Shown here: positions 11,576 to 22,326 of the stretch, piece by piece
How the letters are laid out: each line of letters starts with the position of its first letter
Position numbering within the stretch: position 1 is the stretch's first letter
Source: Siphonodentalium dalli
Lineage: Eukaryota > Mollusca > Scaphopoda > Gadilida > Siphonodentaliidae
Assembly (NCBI GenBank): GCA_032622095.1
Contig: CP136061.1
Location: 48,057,797-48,121,796, forward strand
Direction: 5' to 3'
Length of the DNA: 64,000 nucleotides
The notes under the pieces: model-generated
What the model was told of the DNA's origin: nothing
Seen by the model: the letters and a program-made list of their open reading frames with translations, nothing else
Databases searched by the model: none
Translations under genes and position numbers: made by a program

Positions 11576-11837
11576 TTACCCAATAGTAGAGTTTTACTTC
11601 GTAAATCATTGGGATTTAGAATTAACTGGTTAACCCCAAATTCGCGTTCGTAACACCACAACGAACTGTTGCCCGCCCTGAATGAACGGTTTCCCGGTTT
11701 GCAATCACGGTCAGCTTTCGTGACGTCACGGGTGAACTGTTGCCCGACCCGAGCGAACTGTTGACTGGCTCCGAGCGAACTGTTGACTGGCCCGAACGAA
11801 CTAACCTGATTATATACAAGTAAATGTATTGGGTAAC
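11576..11837. mobile_element. Short MITE with GTTACCCAATA ends
   Basis: GTTACCCAATA (11576-11586) and its inverse TATTGGGTAAC (11827-11837) bound 262 bp. Inside are degenerate repeats of gcgaactgttgactggcccg (three near 11728-11800) and a tgacgtcacg block. No clear target duplication. Confidence 0.55.
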
Positions 11838-11840
11838 AAA

Positions 11841-12006
11841 GCAATTATTTCGTGTGTCTTTTGGGAACAGGCAAAATTGCTGTCCCTCGGTATCAGGAAT
11901 GACTATCGAACTGTTGCCCTCGGCCTTCGGCAACAGTTCGATAGTCATTCCTGATACATCGGGACAACAATTTTGACTGTTCCCAAAAGACACACGAAAT
12001 AATTGC
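11841..12006. repeat. 166-nt near-perfect palindrome
   Basis: The left arm starts gcaattatttcgtgtgtctt and the right arm ends in its inverse. The centre near 11918-11930 is gttgccctcggccttcggcaac. Arms are about 78-83 nt with few mismatches. It directly follows the GTTACCC MITE. The core cgaactgttgcc is also found in the MITE's internal repeats, so the two are probably related. Confidence 0.85.
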
Positions 12007-12312
12007 TTATTAATGCATGTGCTTTTGAAATGAAATGATATGAATTGTTGCTTAAAATAGCTTAAAATATCAGCCAAACTCAATAGCTACACAGCCGGGC
12101 TACATGTACCGGTATAATATAATCATGAGTGTCCAACCCGGTGATGAATATACAGAGTTATCTAGTCACTAATATGCATTGCATATCATACTCAGAAATA
12201 TTTCAACAGGTAAGAACAGTACAAAAGTAAGTGATATAATTCCAATATCTTAATGTTTCCTAATTAATCTTTGCTAAATATGTTGATTTGGAAATTTTAC
12301 ATCACACATTTT
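12007..12312. other. No gene recognised
   Basis: A/T-rich sequence between a palindrome and a Helentron-like element; nothing supported. Confidence 0.4.
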
Positions 12313-14054
12313 TATGTGTACCCATACCGTAGTATGGTACACATAGTGTCGACGTCCTGACTGACCACTCGTCGTCCGTCCGCCTGTCTGCCCGTCTGTT
12401 CGTAGACACTTTACGCATATAATGCGATAACTCAAACATTTCCTTTTCGATCGGAACCAAATTTTGAATATGGGTTTCTCAGGCCAAAAGACAGATCGAG
12501 TTCAAATATGGTTTTCATCCGACTTTTCATTTTACAGTTATGGCCCTTGTTCGACTTAGAATTCACGCATTCTGCCATAACTCAAACAATTTTTATCTGA
12601 TTGGAACCAAATTTGGAATGTGAGTTTCTCAGCCCAAAATACAGACTGAGTTCGAATACGGGTTTGATCTAAAGGAGTATGAGTTTATGACCCTTTTTCG
12701 AGAATTTTTTGTTTGTTTTTAGATAGAACTCCTTGCTCAATTTAACCCACAAAAATTAATAATTTTTTTTAAAACTTTTATAATAAAAAAAAAAAATTTG
12801 ATTAAAAAAATTAAATTGTCATTTACACTTTCATTTGTTTCATTTGATTAGGGGTGGTGTCTGTTTTGAAAATATGAAGATTTTATTGTAATAGTTGCAT
12901 GCAATATAATAATATCAATATATTACCATCAAGTGAAATCTTGTTATTAATTGAGTGATGACATATTGTACAGAGCTCTGGCAGAGATACTAGCTCTGGC
13001 CTATGGTTAGATGAAGTCAAAGATAAACAACACCGCTGCCATCTGTCAAATTTGATTAATGGCAGCATGAAACTCTTGTTTCTCCTACAATATACAATGA
13101 CTCTTTCTCATATGTATGGTTATCTTTGCACACTATTCACTTCTATTGATTTTGGAATTGACTGAAAAATATATTAACCCTTCAGGCACATGCTTCAATG
13201 TTGAATTAAAATAATGGCTGATAGCCAATATGATTTATCTATGCAATAGGTAACACGAAGATAAATCTACATGATTATTGTAAGTGATGCCTTGTTTTAA
13301 AAATCAAGATGATAGATGTTGTTAATATTTCCAGGAACCTTATTTTCCCATTTATTCATATTGTCATGGTTGATTGAATTTTAGGGGCCACAGAGCGTTT
13401 AAAAGATTAACATTGAAGGCTATGGGTTTTAGTGTCCAAGCTACTTGTAAAACATTGTAATGTGTGAAACCTTTGACTGAGGGCTACTTACTTTCTTGTA
13501 TATGAAGTATGGTAATCTGTTTCGAGTTAGGGGTCATAGGGCCAGCATCCTGATCATATTATGTCTGTATAACATTACATAGAAAACACTTTTGTATTGT
13601 ATAAACTACATGTAAATTTGAAAACCATACACCCCTGTTATGAAACACTTATTCTTGCATGTACCTAACAATATAAGCATTCCTTATTACTTTACTTTAA
13701 ACATATTTTATTGTAATATAATTCATTACAACGGGATTGGGGTACAAGTTTTAACAACTTACAATGTCCCCGCTCCCAGATACAATATATATATATGAAT
13801 TTAACAAGATGACAGAGAAAACATACATGATGAGGTTGCAAATTTGGTCTACAAAAGAGAAGATAACTTGTGTAAAGAGTGTGTGATAGTCCGGTTCTGT
13901 GTTTGTATAATACTAGCGTTATGTCCGTCCTCTCTCTCTCCATGGAAATAGAAACTGAGAAATAGTGGCCTTTGTTTTGAATGGTATTATGTGCTATATG
14001 TTTGCATTTGTTGCATTTGTTTGGTCCGTAGCTTTAATGTAGTCTGACAATTAT

Positions 14055-15101
14055 TTATTCAGTATCAGTATCGTCCGGTTCAAAACGCTTTGTTGCAGCT
14101 ATATATGCCTGAACAATGCGAAACATCTTTTCATTTCTTGGTGGAGTTTCACTTGAGTTTCCCCAAAGTAATTGCTTGTAATTGTTAATTTTAAAGTTGA
14201 GGTCGTCCAGTTTACGGTATAATTCTAACCTTTGTACATTATATAGGGGGCAATTTAGGAAAAAGTGCATATCACTTTCATATTCGTATCCACATTTACA
14301 GTTTGGGGTATCTGCTATATAATTTTCGAACATATCTAAGCGGAGATCACTGCAGGAGTTTCGTATCCTACAGTGGAAAATACTATATTTTCGATTTCCC
14401 GATTCAAAATATTTAGGCGCCTTTCTGGTGGGCTCTATCATATTTAGGTTATCCTTAAAATCTAGAAGATTTTCTGCATCCGTTATATATGTGGGTAGTT
14501 TGTTCCATGAAGTTGCAACGAATGGGAAGAATGATTGCTTAAAATGTTCAGTTCTACTATAATATGAATGGAATCTGCCTGGGTTTCGCATGTTATAGCT
14601 GGAGACTTGTACCGAGCGTGGTGGGAGTAGGCAAGATAAATAATATGGAGTTTCGTTATTTATAATTTTGAACATAGTTTGTAATTGGTGCTTCTCTCTA
14701 CGAATGTTCAGAGAAGGCCAGCCAGCTTCGCATAGGACCGCATTATTGGGAACTGAGCGCGTGAGCCCTGTAACTATTCTAGCGGCATCAACGTGAATCC
14801 GGTCAAGTTTATTTAGTAAATATGTCGGCGCGTTTTCCCAAATTACGTCCGCATAATCTGGGAGAGGCAAGATATAGGCCTTGTATATCTTATCGAGTGT
14901 TCTTCGATCTAGGTTGTACTTGTATCTTCTGAGTATCGATAGTCGCGGGACAACTTTTTTGACTATATATTCAATTTGGATATTCCAATTTAAATTGCTT
15001 TGTATTTCGAGACCAAGGTGTTTATGCGACTCAATTATGTCAATTCTCTTATTTTGGAAGGTTAAATCTAGAGGGACCTCTCGTGGGGTCAGGGAGAACA
15101 A
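14055..15101 (-). pseudogene. LINE reverse transcriptase C-terminal region (348 codons)
   Basis: Open frame covering the thumb and C-terminal part of a non-LTR retrotransposon ORF2. It includes KHLGLEIQSNLNW, the ILRRYKYNLD...YKAYILPLPDYADVIW block, the SWNKLPTYITDAENL block and a terminal Cys/His cluster (CKCGYEYESDMHFFLNCPLY) typical of the ORF2 tail. No intron. It is separated by a +1 frameshift at the T-run 15113-15117 from the catalytic part, so it is a fragment of a dead copy, although this stretch itself has no stop over 1 kb. The first Met here is internal to the original protein. Clade (CR1/Jockey/Rex-like) is not resolved. Confidence 0.9.
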
Positions 15102-15108
15102 TATTGCC

Positions 15109-15297
15109 TTAGTTTTTGGTTGGATTAAAGTTTACAAGCCATTTGTTGGCCCAATCTGATATTTTATTAAGGTCTTGGTTTACACTTCTTTCTAGCAGCT
15201 TTATGTCATAGTGTTTGGACGTGAGACATGTATCATCTGCATACATTCTTGTTTCCTTATTACACAGGTCAGATCTGGTCGTATCTGTCTGACATGT
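15109..15297 (-). pseudogene. LINE reverse transcriptase catalytic fragment (YADD)
   Basis: Contains RMYADDTCL; the YADD codons are 15232-15243. It continues through a KISDWANKWLVNFNPTK stretch, typical of the region after the catalytic motif. One extra A in the A-run complementary to 15113-15117 ends this frame and moves the rest into the 14055-15101 frame. The upstream part of the protein is missing because the element is 5'-truncated. Confidence 0.85.
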
Positions 15298-15720
15298 TTG
15301 ATAAACAAATAACAACTGGGGAGCATGGGTGGGTGGGGGGGGGGGGGGGGTAATTGAAGTACAATTTAAATATGAGATGGAATATTTTGAATATCTGGCA
15401 GGTCAAATGTGGTAGAGATAGGGGTTTATCACTTTTGCTTCCAATCAGTTACAGTAACTGAAACTCCTAAACATATCCTCCGAAATCACTAAACCGTTGG
15501 ATCTCACAGTGAGAGGTCCTTGGGTGAATAGGGACAGAGTTATGAGATTTAAAACTACTCCTCCCCACCCCAAATACTTTAACCCCTTCTTAAGACAAAT
15601 TATTTGAGCTTTTGATTTCAAGTTGGGTACTGATATATGGATTCCTGTGATCTTATCTTTGACAAATTATCAGTTATAGCTAATCGCTATCGCCAAGGTA
15701 TGGGTGATCGGCCTCCCGTT

Positions 15721-17280
15721 TCCGACCTCAAATCATCCACCCCCTCGCTGTGTCTGGAAATATTCTGCGGACCCCCCCTGCACTGGTGCTAAAATATCTG
15801 AAATATCTTCCGAGAATCTGGGTTTGATCATCTGAGAATCAGTTGTTTATTCTGAGAATCAGATGTAATAAATAATTATACAGTGTGAAGAGGCTATATA
15901 TGTGAGTTTCTCAGCCCAAAATATAGATCGAGTTCGAATATGGGTTCGATCCCGTTTTTTTTACTGAGTTATGCCCCCTTTTCGACTTAAAATTAACGCA
16001 TGCTGCAATAACTCAAACATTTTTTTTATCTGATCGGAAAATATTTTTGTATATCAGCTTCCCAGCCCAAAATACAGATCGCGGAGTTCGAATATGAGTT
16101 TGATATACGGGAGTTATGGCTCGTTTCGACTTAAAAAATTATTCCAGATTTGAGGTTTCCTGATGATAACCCAAATAAATTAGAATTTTACTAGCTGAAA
16201 CAAGCTCCCGAAAAGCTCACTTCGGGAGACTTTATTCAGCGTCGGGGAGGGCTACGGCTTACATTTTGATGTTAGGCAGAGCCAATATTCAGCGGCGTTC
16301 CTTTGTAGGCTTGACATTTTGTTCGTTTAAATATTTGGATTAAAAAAAAAATTAAATAAAAATATTTAATGCTTTTTTTTAAATTCATTTTTTATTAGAT
16401 TGAGCTCCTTGCTCAATATATATTTTGTTTTTATTTTTTTATTTATTTAATTAAATTTGTTTAAATATTTTTATTTTTTTAAACTATAGCCTTTATAACC
16501 TCCACCAGTGTACTCCCAGTGACCACACCAAACTTGGTCTAGTGGTCGGTCTGGGAGAAAAATCCAGACAGACAGATCCTACTCGTTGGACCATGAAATA
16601 AGGCCATATTGCAGGGGTGGGGGTTAATACAATATTTGCAGGAAGGTTTACCCCTTGCTCAAATGAAAATTGTTTTTTAATTCAAAATTTTGAAGAAAAA
16701 AATCCCGTTATAACCTCCGTCAGGGTACCCCGAGTCACCACACCAAATTTGGTTGAAATCGGTCTAGGGGCCAGGTAGAAAAAAACGGAACAGACGGACG
16801 GACAGACAGACAGATCGTACTCTTTTATATGTAGAGACAAGCTGAAACCTGAGCGTCGAATGGCCCTGCGGCCCCTATACAAATGGGCATGCGGCCAATT
16901 TATGCTTCGCGCACATGGAACACATTTCCTACTCTTTTCATTAAATACTGATCATCATATATGCTATTTCAATATATCCTCGTGCAAATAGGTTTATATT
17001 GAACCTAAATATTGACATTTGCTCATATTGGACTCATTTGTATAAGCCCGTGGTTGACTTATAGCCGTTATTCTGTTTGGTGGCACGGGCCACAGTGAAA
17101 ACACATCTACGAAGAGCGTACAACTGGTGCTGAAATAGACCCATAGTGAGATTATCTGTTTTTTGTTTGTTATTTATTTAATTAATGTTTTTTAAATCAA
17201 AATTTTTAAAAACCAACACCGTTATAACCTCCGCCAGGAAACCCAGTCACGACACCAAATTTGGCAAAGTTCGATTTTAA
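15721..17280. other. Repeat-rich spacer without genes
   Basis: Holds Helentron-family internal repeat fragments (15900-16140), a hairpin ctcccgaaaa...ttcgggag (16207-16230), and A/T-rich low-complexity DNA (16330-16480). It also holds three copies of a gttataacctccgccagg...caccaaatttgg block (near 16490, 16710 and 17220), two followed by a cagacagacag tract. No gene. Confidence 0.6.
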
Positions 17281-17287
17281 CTTCGCG

Positions 17288-17620
17288 ATGTGGTGTCAGA
17301 ATAAAGATCGGGAGCGATTGGGTCGGATTCCTTTGTAATCGACTCACTTGCTTCCTTCTCGTATTTATGGGCGTTGCTTCGTTCATTTACGTTGCCTTGG
17401 GAACACCAGTTACATGCTGGGCACCGCCACATTTCGTACCTAGTCAGGTGAGATATACAGACCAAAAATGTTGGGATAAAGACTACAACTATATTCAAAT
17501 TGACGCTTTGATTCCAATCGACCGTGAGGAAAGCAACGTATGGTTAGCCGAGAGTGTTTCTAACTGGACTCCATTGTTTCTAGTACGGCTTGGTGTTCTG
17601 GCAATACTTCCGACAATTCT
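17288..17620 (+). pseudogene. Truncated innexin copy (5' third only)
   Basis: Closely similar to the first 111 codons of the intact gene starting at 17958. It keeps the first transmembrane segment, the first extracellular loop with its two Cys (CWAPPHF...DQKCW) and most of the second transmembrane segment. It is non-functional: one extra base just after the fourth codon makes cagaaTAAag (an immediate stop and frame change), and the sequence stops matching at 17620, in the middle of the ILS codons. From 17621 it is joined directly to the 5' flank of the next innexin gene. This is the scar of a tandem duplication or unequal exchange. Confidence 0.9.
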
Positions 17621-17957
17621 CAAATTAAGTATATTTTTCTGATCTATTTACAGGACCTGAAACAAGAGACATTTTCGCGTTACGCTACGGAAACCACCAA
17701 ACCTATCTATACGATACAGGCCACCACGCCAAGTCTGCCTACATTATAAGATACAGTCAACCAAACATCAAGTCTACATATTAGATACAGGCCACACCAC
17801 CAAGCCTATAGCTATATGATAAGATACAGTCAACCAAACATCAAGTCTACATATTAGATACAGGCCACACCACCAAGCCTATACCTACATGTTAAGATAC
17901 AGTCTACCAAGCATCAAGCACACCTATTAGATAGAGACCACCAAGCCTACATTCGCG
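17621..17957 (+). promoter_or_regulatory. Innexin 5' region: splice acceptor and minisatellite leader
   Basis: Shares its beginning with 28985 onward: caaattaagtatatttttct, then ctatttacag and gacctgaaac. The latter has the form of a 3' splice site with exon start at 17654. From about 17700 it is a tandem repeat of roughly 72 bp (atacaggccac...caagcctac...ttaagatacagtc), 3.3 units, running to the ATG. Inference: the leader exon of the innexin mRNA consists mainly of this minisatellite. No promoter element is identified. Confidence 0.5.
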
Positions 17958-19085
17958 ATGTGGTGTCAGAAGATGATCGGGAGCGATTCGGTCGGATTCC
18001 TCTGTAATCGACTCACGTGCTTCCTTTTTGTCGTTCTGGGCGTTGCGTCATTCATTTACGTTGCCTTGGGAACACCAGTTACATGCTGGGCACCGCCACA
18101 TTTCGTACCTAGTCAGGTGAGATATACAGACCAAAAATGTTGGGATAAAGACTACAACTATATTCAAATTGACGCTTTGATTCCAATCGACCGCGAGGAA
18201 AGCAACGTATGGTTAGCCAAGAGTGTTTCTAAATGGATTCCATTGTTTCTGGTAGGGCTTGGCGTTCTTGCAATAGTTCCGACAATTCTTAGTGCCGTTT
18301 GTTGTCGCTCTCTTAGCTCGTCAATGAAGCCGTTCGTCAACGCGATGAAAAAATCAGACGCAGGCGACGCGTCCGACGATCTCCTTGGTAACGGTGCAGT
18401 GCTGCCAGTTAGTGGAGAACACGTGGTCGCCGTGGGAAACAAGTCATCAGTGATCCCACTCAAAGTCAATTATATCCTTTCGAAGTTCTTCACTGTGTCG
18501 AACACAATGCTTCTGTTTTTGTTGTTCAACATTCTTGTCACGCATAATTTCAATGATGATGGGTTCTTCAACATGTTCATCAACAAAAAATGGTTTTCCC
18601 TAAGGCTTCCAGTCGATTTTATGTGCGATTTGTCGATTCGCCATTTGGCGACAGTACAAAGGTACACGTTCCAGTGTCACTCGCATATGAACGTACTTTA
18701 CCAATACATTTTCTTATTCTTCTGGTTCTGGCTGTTACTTGTGGTTCTGATTTCCGGAATCGACTTCCTCGTCACCCTGACCAAAATATTTCTACTCAAC
18801 CCAAAGAAGAGATTCGTCGACAAGTACATGTCCGGTCGTCTGCACGGACAAGCCTCTACTAGGTACGCGTCATTCGTTTCACAATTTCTCAGCGATGACG
18901 TCATCTTCGTTCTGTCAACGAATGAAAGTTCTTTGTCTGCTGATAAAATTTCGCGAGCGCTGTGGCAGTCATGGAAGGTCTATTCAGAAGATCCCGAAGA
19001 CCAAAGTCACGCCCATTGCTCGGCGGGACCAGCCACACCTAGCAGTGTGTACCCGAGTTTACCAATTGATCAACAAAAATGTTAA
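17958..19085 (+). CDS. inx: Innexin (gap-junction/hemichannel protein), copy 1
   Basis: Intron-free 375-aa protein of the innexin/pannexin family, which forms gap junctions and hemichannels in the plasma membrane. Four transmembrane segments: about residues 14-37, 93-114, 173-195 and 247-274. Extracellular loop 1 has Cys43 and Cys61 (GTPVTCW...DQKCW). Loop 2 has Cys223 and Cys240 (FMCDLSIRHLATVQRYTFQC), followed by the FFWFWLL start of TM4; this loop-2 pattern is diagnostic. The C-terminus is cytoplasmic, with an LW motif (RALWQSW) as in other innexins. The usual YYQWV at the start of TM2 is SKWIP here, so it is a divergent member. The start is chosen because it matches copy 2 and the pseudogene (M-x-C-x-KMIGSD). 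Length is normal for the family. Most positions are identical to the gene at 29631. Confidence 0.95.
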   Translation: MWCQKMIGSDSVGFLCNRLTCFLFVVLGVASFIYVALGTPVTCWAPPHFVPSQVRYTDQKCWDKDYNYIQIDALIPIDREESNVWLAKSVSKWIPLFLVGLGVLAIVPTILSAVCCRSLSSSMKPFVNAMKKSDAGDASDDLLGNGAVLPVSGEHVVAVGNKSSVIPLKVNYILSKFFTVSNTMLLFLLFNILVTHNFNDDGFFNMFINKKWFSLRLPVDFMCDLSIRHLATVQRYTFQCHSHMNVLYQYIFLFFWFWLLLVVLISGIDFLVTLTKIFLLNPKKRFVDKYMSGRLHGQASTRYASFVSQFLSDDVIFVLSTNESSLSADKISRALWQSWKVYSEDPEDQSHAHCSAGPATPSSVYPSLPIDQQKC

Positions 19086-19740
19086 GGGCGCTAGCACTGT
19101 TGAATATCTGTTTTAAACGGATCAAATTGGTAGTGTGCACTACCGAGAACTCTATTCGATGCGGATTTCATGACAAGTGACTGTCGGTATATAGGTGACT
19201 GTATATAATACACCAATTATGCCTTTTATTTAAGAAATGGATGTAGTTTGTGTGTGTTTTATTGAAGGATATGACCGCTTGGCACATTCCACTAAATGTG
19301 CTTCAACGAGCATATATAGTGCCATAGCCATCAACAAAAACACACCCAAACTACATGTATTTCTTATATTTATATAGCTTTTTTCTTTATTAATTTCCAT
19401 AAAATCTGCTAAATTCATTATAGCATATATAGCACTGTAATTAAGTTGGCCCAATAGTCTACCTGAAAAAAAGTATTGACGGATCAGTCTATGGCCGCGC
19501 TTAATAAATGCGGCCAGCTATTCTACCAACCATTTATAGTTATAGTTATAGCCCAACGGGATATGGCGTCAGTTCATTTTATGGGGTATTTTATTGTGGT
19601 ATAAAACCCATAAAACAATTTGCAGTTGATTAGTCGATGAACAGGATCTAAATACGGCCTATTTAAATATATTTTCCCAACATGGATCCGGTTAAAGATT
19701 CTGCATTTAGCTAAGTCCAGAGCTCCCAGCGATCTGTGCA
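19086..19740 (+). other. Duplicated innexin 3' flank
   Basis: Colinear with 30768-31430. At the place where the second gene has AATAAA (30899-30904) this copy has AATACA (19207-19212), a weaker poly(A) signal. A block 19240-19440 (gtgttttattgaagga...) and the sequence catggatccggttaaagatt (19680-19699) are shared. Marks the downstream end of the duplicated unit. Confidence 0.65.
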
Positions 19741-19952
19741 CAGACGGTGGCAACAAAAACTATTAAGAATAAGAATTATTTGATGTTGCTCAAAATTATA
19801 ACCTATATGCACCAGTATACACTTTACAAATATGAACGATTGTGATAAATGCATTTTCATAATGAAAAACGCACACAAAGAATGATCAACTCCGTATACA
19901 ACATGATCGGAATTTTTTTCCTTCTAAAGGTGAATATATGGAAATATGTGCA

Positions 19953-20054
19953 AATGAACATCCAATACGCACAAGAATGAACATCCAATACGCACAAGAA
20001 TGAACATCCAATACGCACAAGAATGAACATCCAATACGCACAAGAATGAACAGC
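19953..20054. repeat. 23-bp tandem repeat, four units
   Basis: Four essentially identical units of aatgaacatccaatacgcac plus aag, followed by a partial fifth. Directly upstream of a Helentron-like element start. Confidence 0.95.
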
Positions 20055-20093
20055 GAAAGATAATTAATCGGAGTTCACGATTATATTGCTTTT

Positions 20094-21039
20094 TATGTTT
20101 ACCCATACCATAGTATGGTAAACATAGTGTCGTTGTCCGGATTGACCACTCGTCATTAGTCCGTTCGTCCGTCCGTCCGTCTGTCTGTAGACACGTTAAG
20201 CATGGTGCGATAACTGAAATAATTTTTATATGATCGGAACCAAATTTTGTATATGAATTTCTCAGCATAAAAGACAGATCGAATTCGAATATGGGTTTGA
20301 TCCGAGTTTTTTTTTACGGAGTTATGGTCCTTTTTCGACTTAGAATTCACGAATTCTATGATTTTCAGCCCAAAATACAGATTGAGTTCGAATATGGATT
20401 TGATCAGATTATTTTTAACTGAGTTATGGCCCTTTGACATGGAATTCATGCATGCTTCGATAAATCAACCATTTTTCATCTGATATGACCCAAATTTGGT
20501 ATGTGAGTTTCTCAACTCAAAACACAGATCGAGTTTGAATATGGGTTAGATCTGATTTGTTATACCAGAGTTATGGCCCTTTTTGAAATAAGAATTGAAC
20601 AGATTTGAGTTTTTGATAAACCAGGTAGATTACAATTAACGACCAGTAATACAAGCTTAACTGCAATAGAGAGTGTTCTGAGAGACTAGCTATAATGTTG
20701 TCTTATTGAATCTGTTATTTTTAGCCACAATCGATACCACATAGCAGTGAAGCTGTAACCCATTCATGATTCAATGGACTTTCTCATTCAGTTCTAAAAG
20801 TTTTAATTGGAATAGTCTATTATTCATTTGTAGGGATGTTCTCATTATAATTTTCAATTAATCATTCTTCTGTTATATCGCCAGGTTTCTCCTCATTCAC
20901 TTGCATGGATTTCTCTAGTTAAAGATTAACACATCTCAACATTCCTGATACTTTCATCTGATACCATGTCTCATTTTATATTGGTTTATTTTGACACACT
21001 CTTTGTCCCTATTGATTGATTAATTTATTTTGATTTGTA
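20094..21039 (+). mobile_element. Helentron-like element H3, 5' part
   Basis: Starts TATGTTTACCCATACC with the 5' hairpin (atac-cata-gtat), then a CCGTCCGTCC tract and gagttatggccc repeats. Colinear with 22207 to about 23510 of H5. Its own 3' end is not seen; a second short element starts at 21040. Confidence 0.75.
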
Positions 21040-21535
21040 TATGTACCCATACCATAGTATGGTACACATATTGTCGACGTCCGGATTAACCACTTGTCGT
21101 CCGTCCGTCTGTCGGTAAACACTTTCGCATGGTGCGATAACTCAAACATTTTTTATTCGATTAGAACCAAATTTTGAATATCTGTTTCTCAGACCAAAAT
21201 ACATATCGAGTTAAGATATGGGTTTGAACCAAGTTTTTTTTTATGGAGTTATGGCCCTTCTTCAACTTAGAATTCACTCATGCTGCGATAACTAAAAAAG
21301 TATATATTTGAAATAAAAAATTTTAAGTCAATTTCTCCACCCGTAATACAGATAGTATTCGAATATGGGTTTGGTCCGATTTTTTAAACAGAGTTATGGG
21401 CCTATTTAAAAAAAATGTTGTAATCGTTGAAGATTAATAATGAATGTTATGGATTTTAGATTCCAAGCTTAAATAGCTAATCACTATCGCTAAGGTATGG
21501 GTTAAACATCTGCCGATCGTGATCGGCCTCTCGTT
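21040..21535 (+). mobile_element. Helentron-like element H4 (short, complete)
   Basis: 496 bp with both ends: TATGTACCCATACCATAG at the start, GGTATGGGTTAAACAT and the hairpin GCCGATCGTGATCGGC (21512-21527) at the end, finishing CCTCTCGTT. It is an internally deleted version, nested in or abutting H3. Confidence 0.8.
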
Positions 21536-22206
21536 AGTTTACTCCGTTAGTGACAGGCACATGGAAGGACCGAATCAGACAGACCGGACAAAAATACCAT
21601 TTTGGGTAGTCCAAGTCTGCTCGTACGAAAACCAGGTAAGTTATTGCAATAGCGCAACAATGAGCGCAATGCTATTTTTCGCCCGAGACCGCCCCATTAT
21701 TATTTGTATGAGATGAGTTACGCCCAGGGTTGATGGCGGGAATTATAGTCTATTTTACACGATTTTAGAATATTCCGGTTTATTAGGACTAACATCGGTT
21801 TGTTTACTGTTTAACTGAATGTCGAAGTGTTCCGTAATGTACACGTCTAAGTTCGGCTTCTATGCCAACAATCCAGCAACCCAAAATCACTTATAAACAA
21901 TCGGGGACACCATACGCAACAGAACGCCGACAACGTGCGCTGTTAATTTATTCGAACATCTCACCACTATTATGTGTTTATTTTATCTAAGTTGGATCTA
22001 TATTACTTATTAGTTAAACATTTCTTACACATTACGTCTCGCGATATATGTGCAATGTTTAATTTACAAATTACCTGGTATAAGTGAAGGAATTAATCAA
22101 TTTCCGACCATGTGGTTTTGTTTATGTTTAACTTTCGATTGCTTGAATTATTTCGACGGAATATGCCAATGTCACTTCGTGTGGTCAATTGAGTTCGCAT
22201 ACTTTT

Positions 22207-22295
22207 TATGTTTACCCATACCATAGTATGGTAAACATAATGTCGACGTCCGGATTGACCACTCGTCGTGTGTCCGTCCGTCCGTCCGTCCGTCC

Positions 22296-22326
<31 letters not shown>

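Larger units (their letters stand above)
13687..15297 (-). mobile_element. 5'-truncated non-LTR retrotransposon (LINE)
   Basis: Minus-strand element inserted in H2. Its 3' end carries AATAAAATATG and a short (TAAAG)n-like tail near 13687-13712. A GGGGACATTG...CCCC hairpin lies in the 3' UTR (about 13735-13775). The 5' side breaks off abruptly at about 15297 inside the reverse-transcriptase domain, as expected from incomplete reverse transcription. Coding remains are described separately. Confidence 0.8.
12313..15720 (+). mobile_element. Helentron-like element H2, interrupted by a LINE
   Basis: Starts TATGTGTACCCATACC with a 5' hairpin, then gtcgacgtcc and a CCGTCCG tract. 13080-13620 and 15298-15715 are colinear with 10120-11240 of H1. 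Between them a LINE (13687-15297) is inserted. The 3' end has lost the 18-20 nt that contain the left half of the terminal hairpin, leaving tgggtgatcggcctcccgtt. Internal repeats with ggaaccaaatttgg and gagttatggccc are present. Confidence 0.7.

Noticed and set aside
11622-12083. 153-codon minus-strand ORF as a gene
   Set aside because: It runs through a MITE and a long palindrome; its length is explained by repeat composition.
18164-18904. Minus-strand ORFs opposite the innexin genes (also 29831-30807)
   Set aside because: They mirror each other only because the innexin coding strand is conserved; they have no independent motifs.
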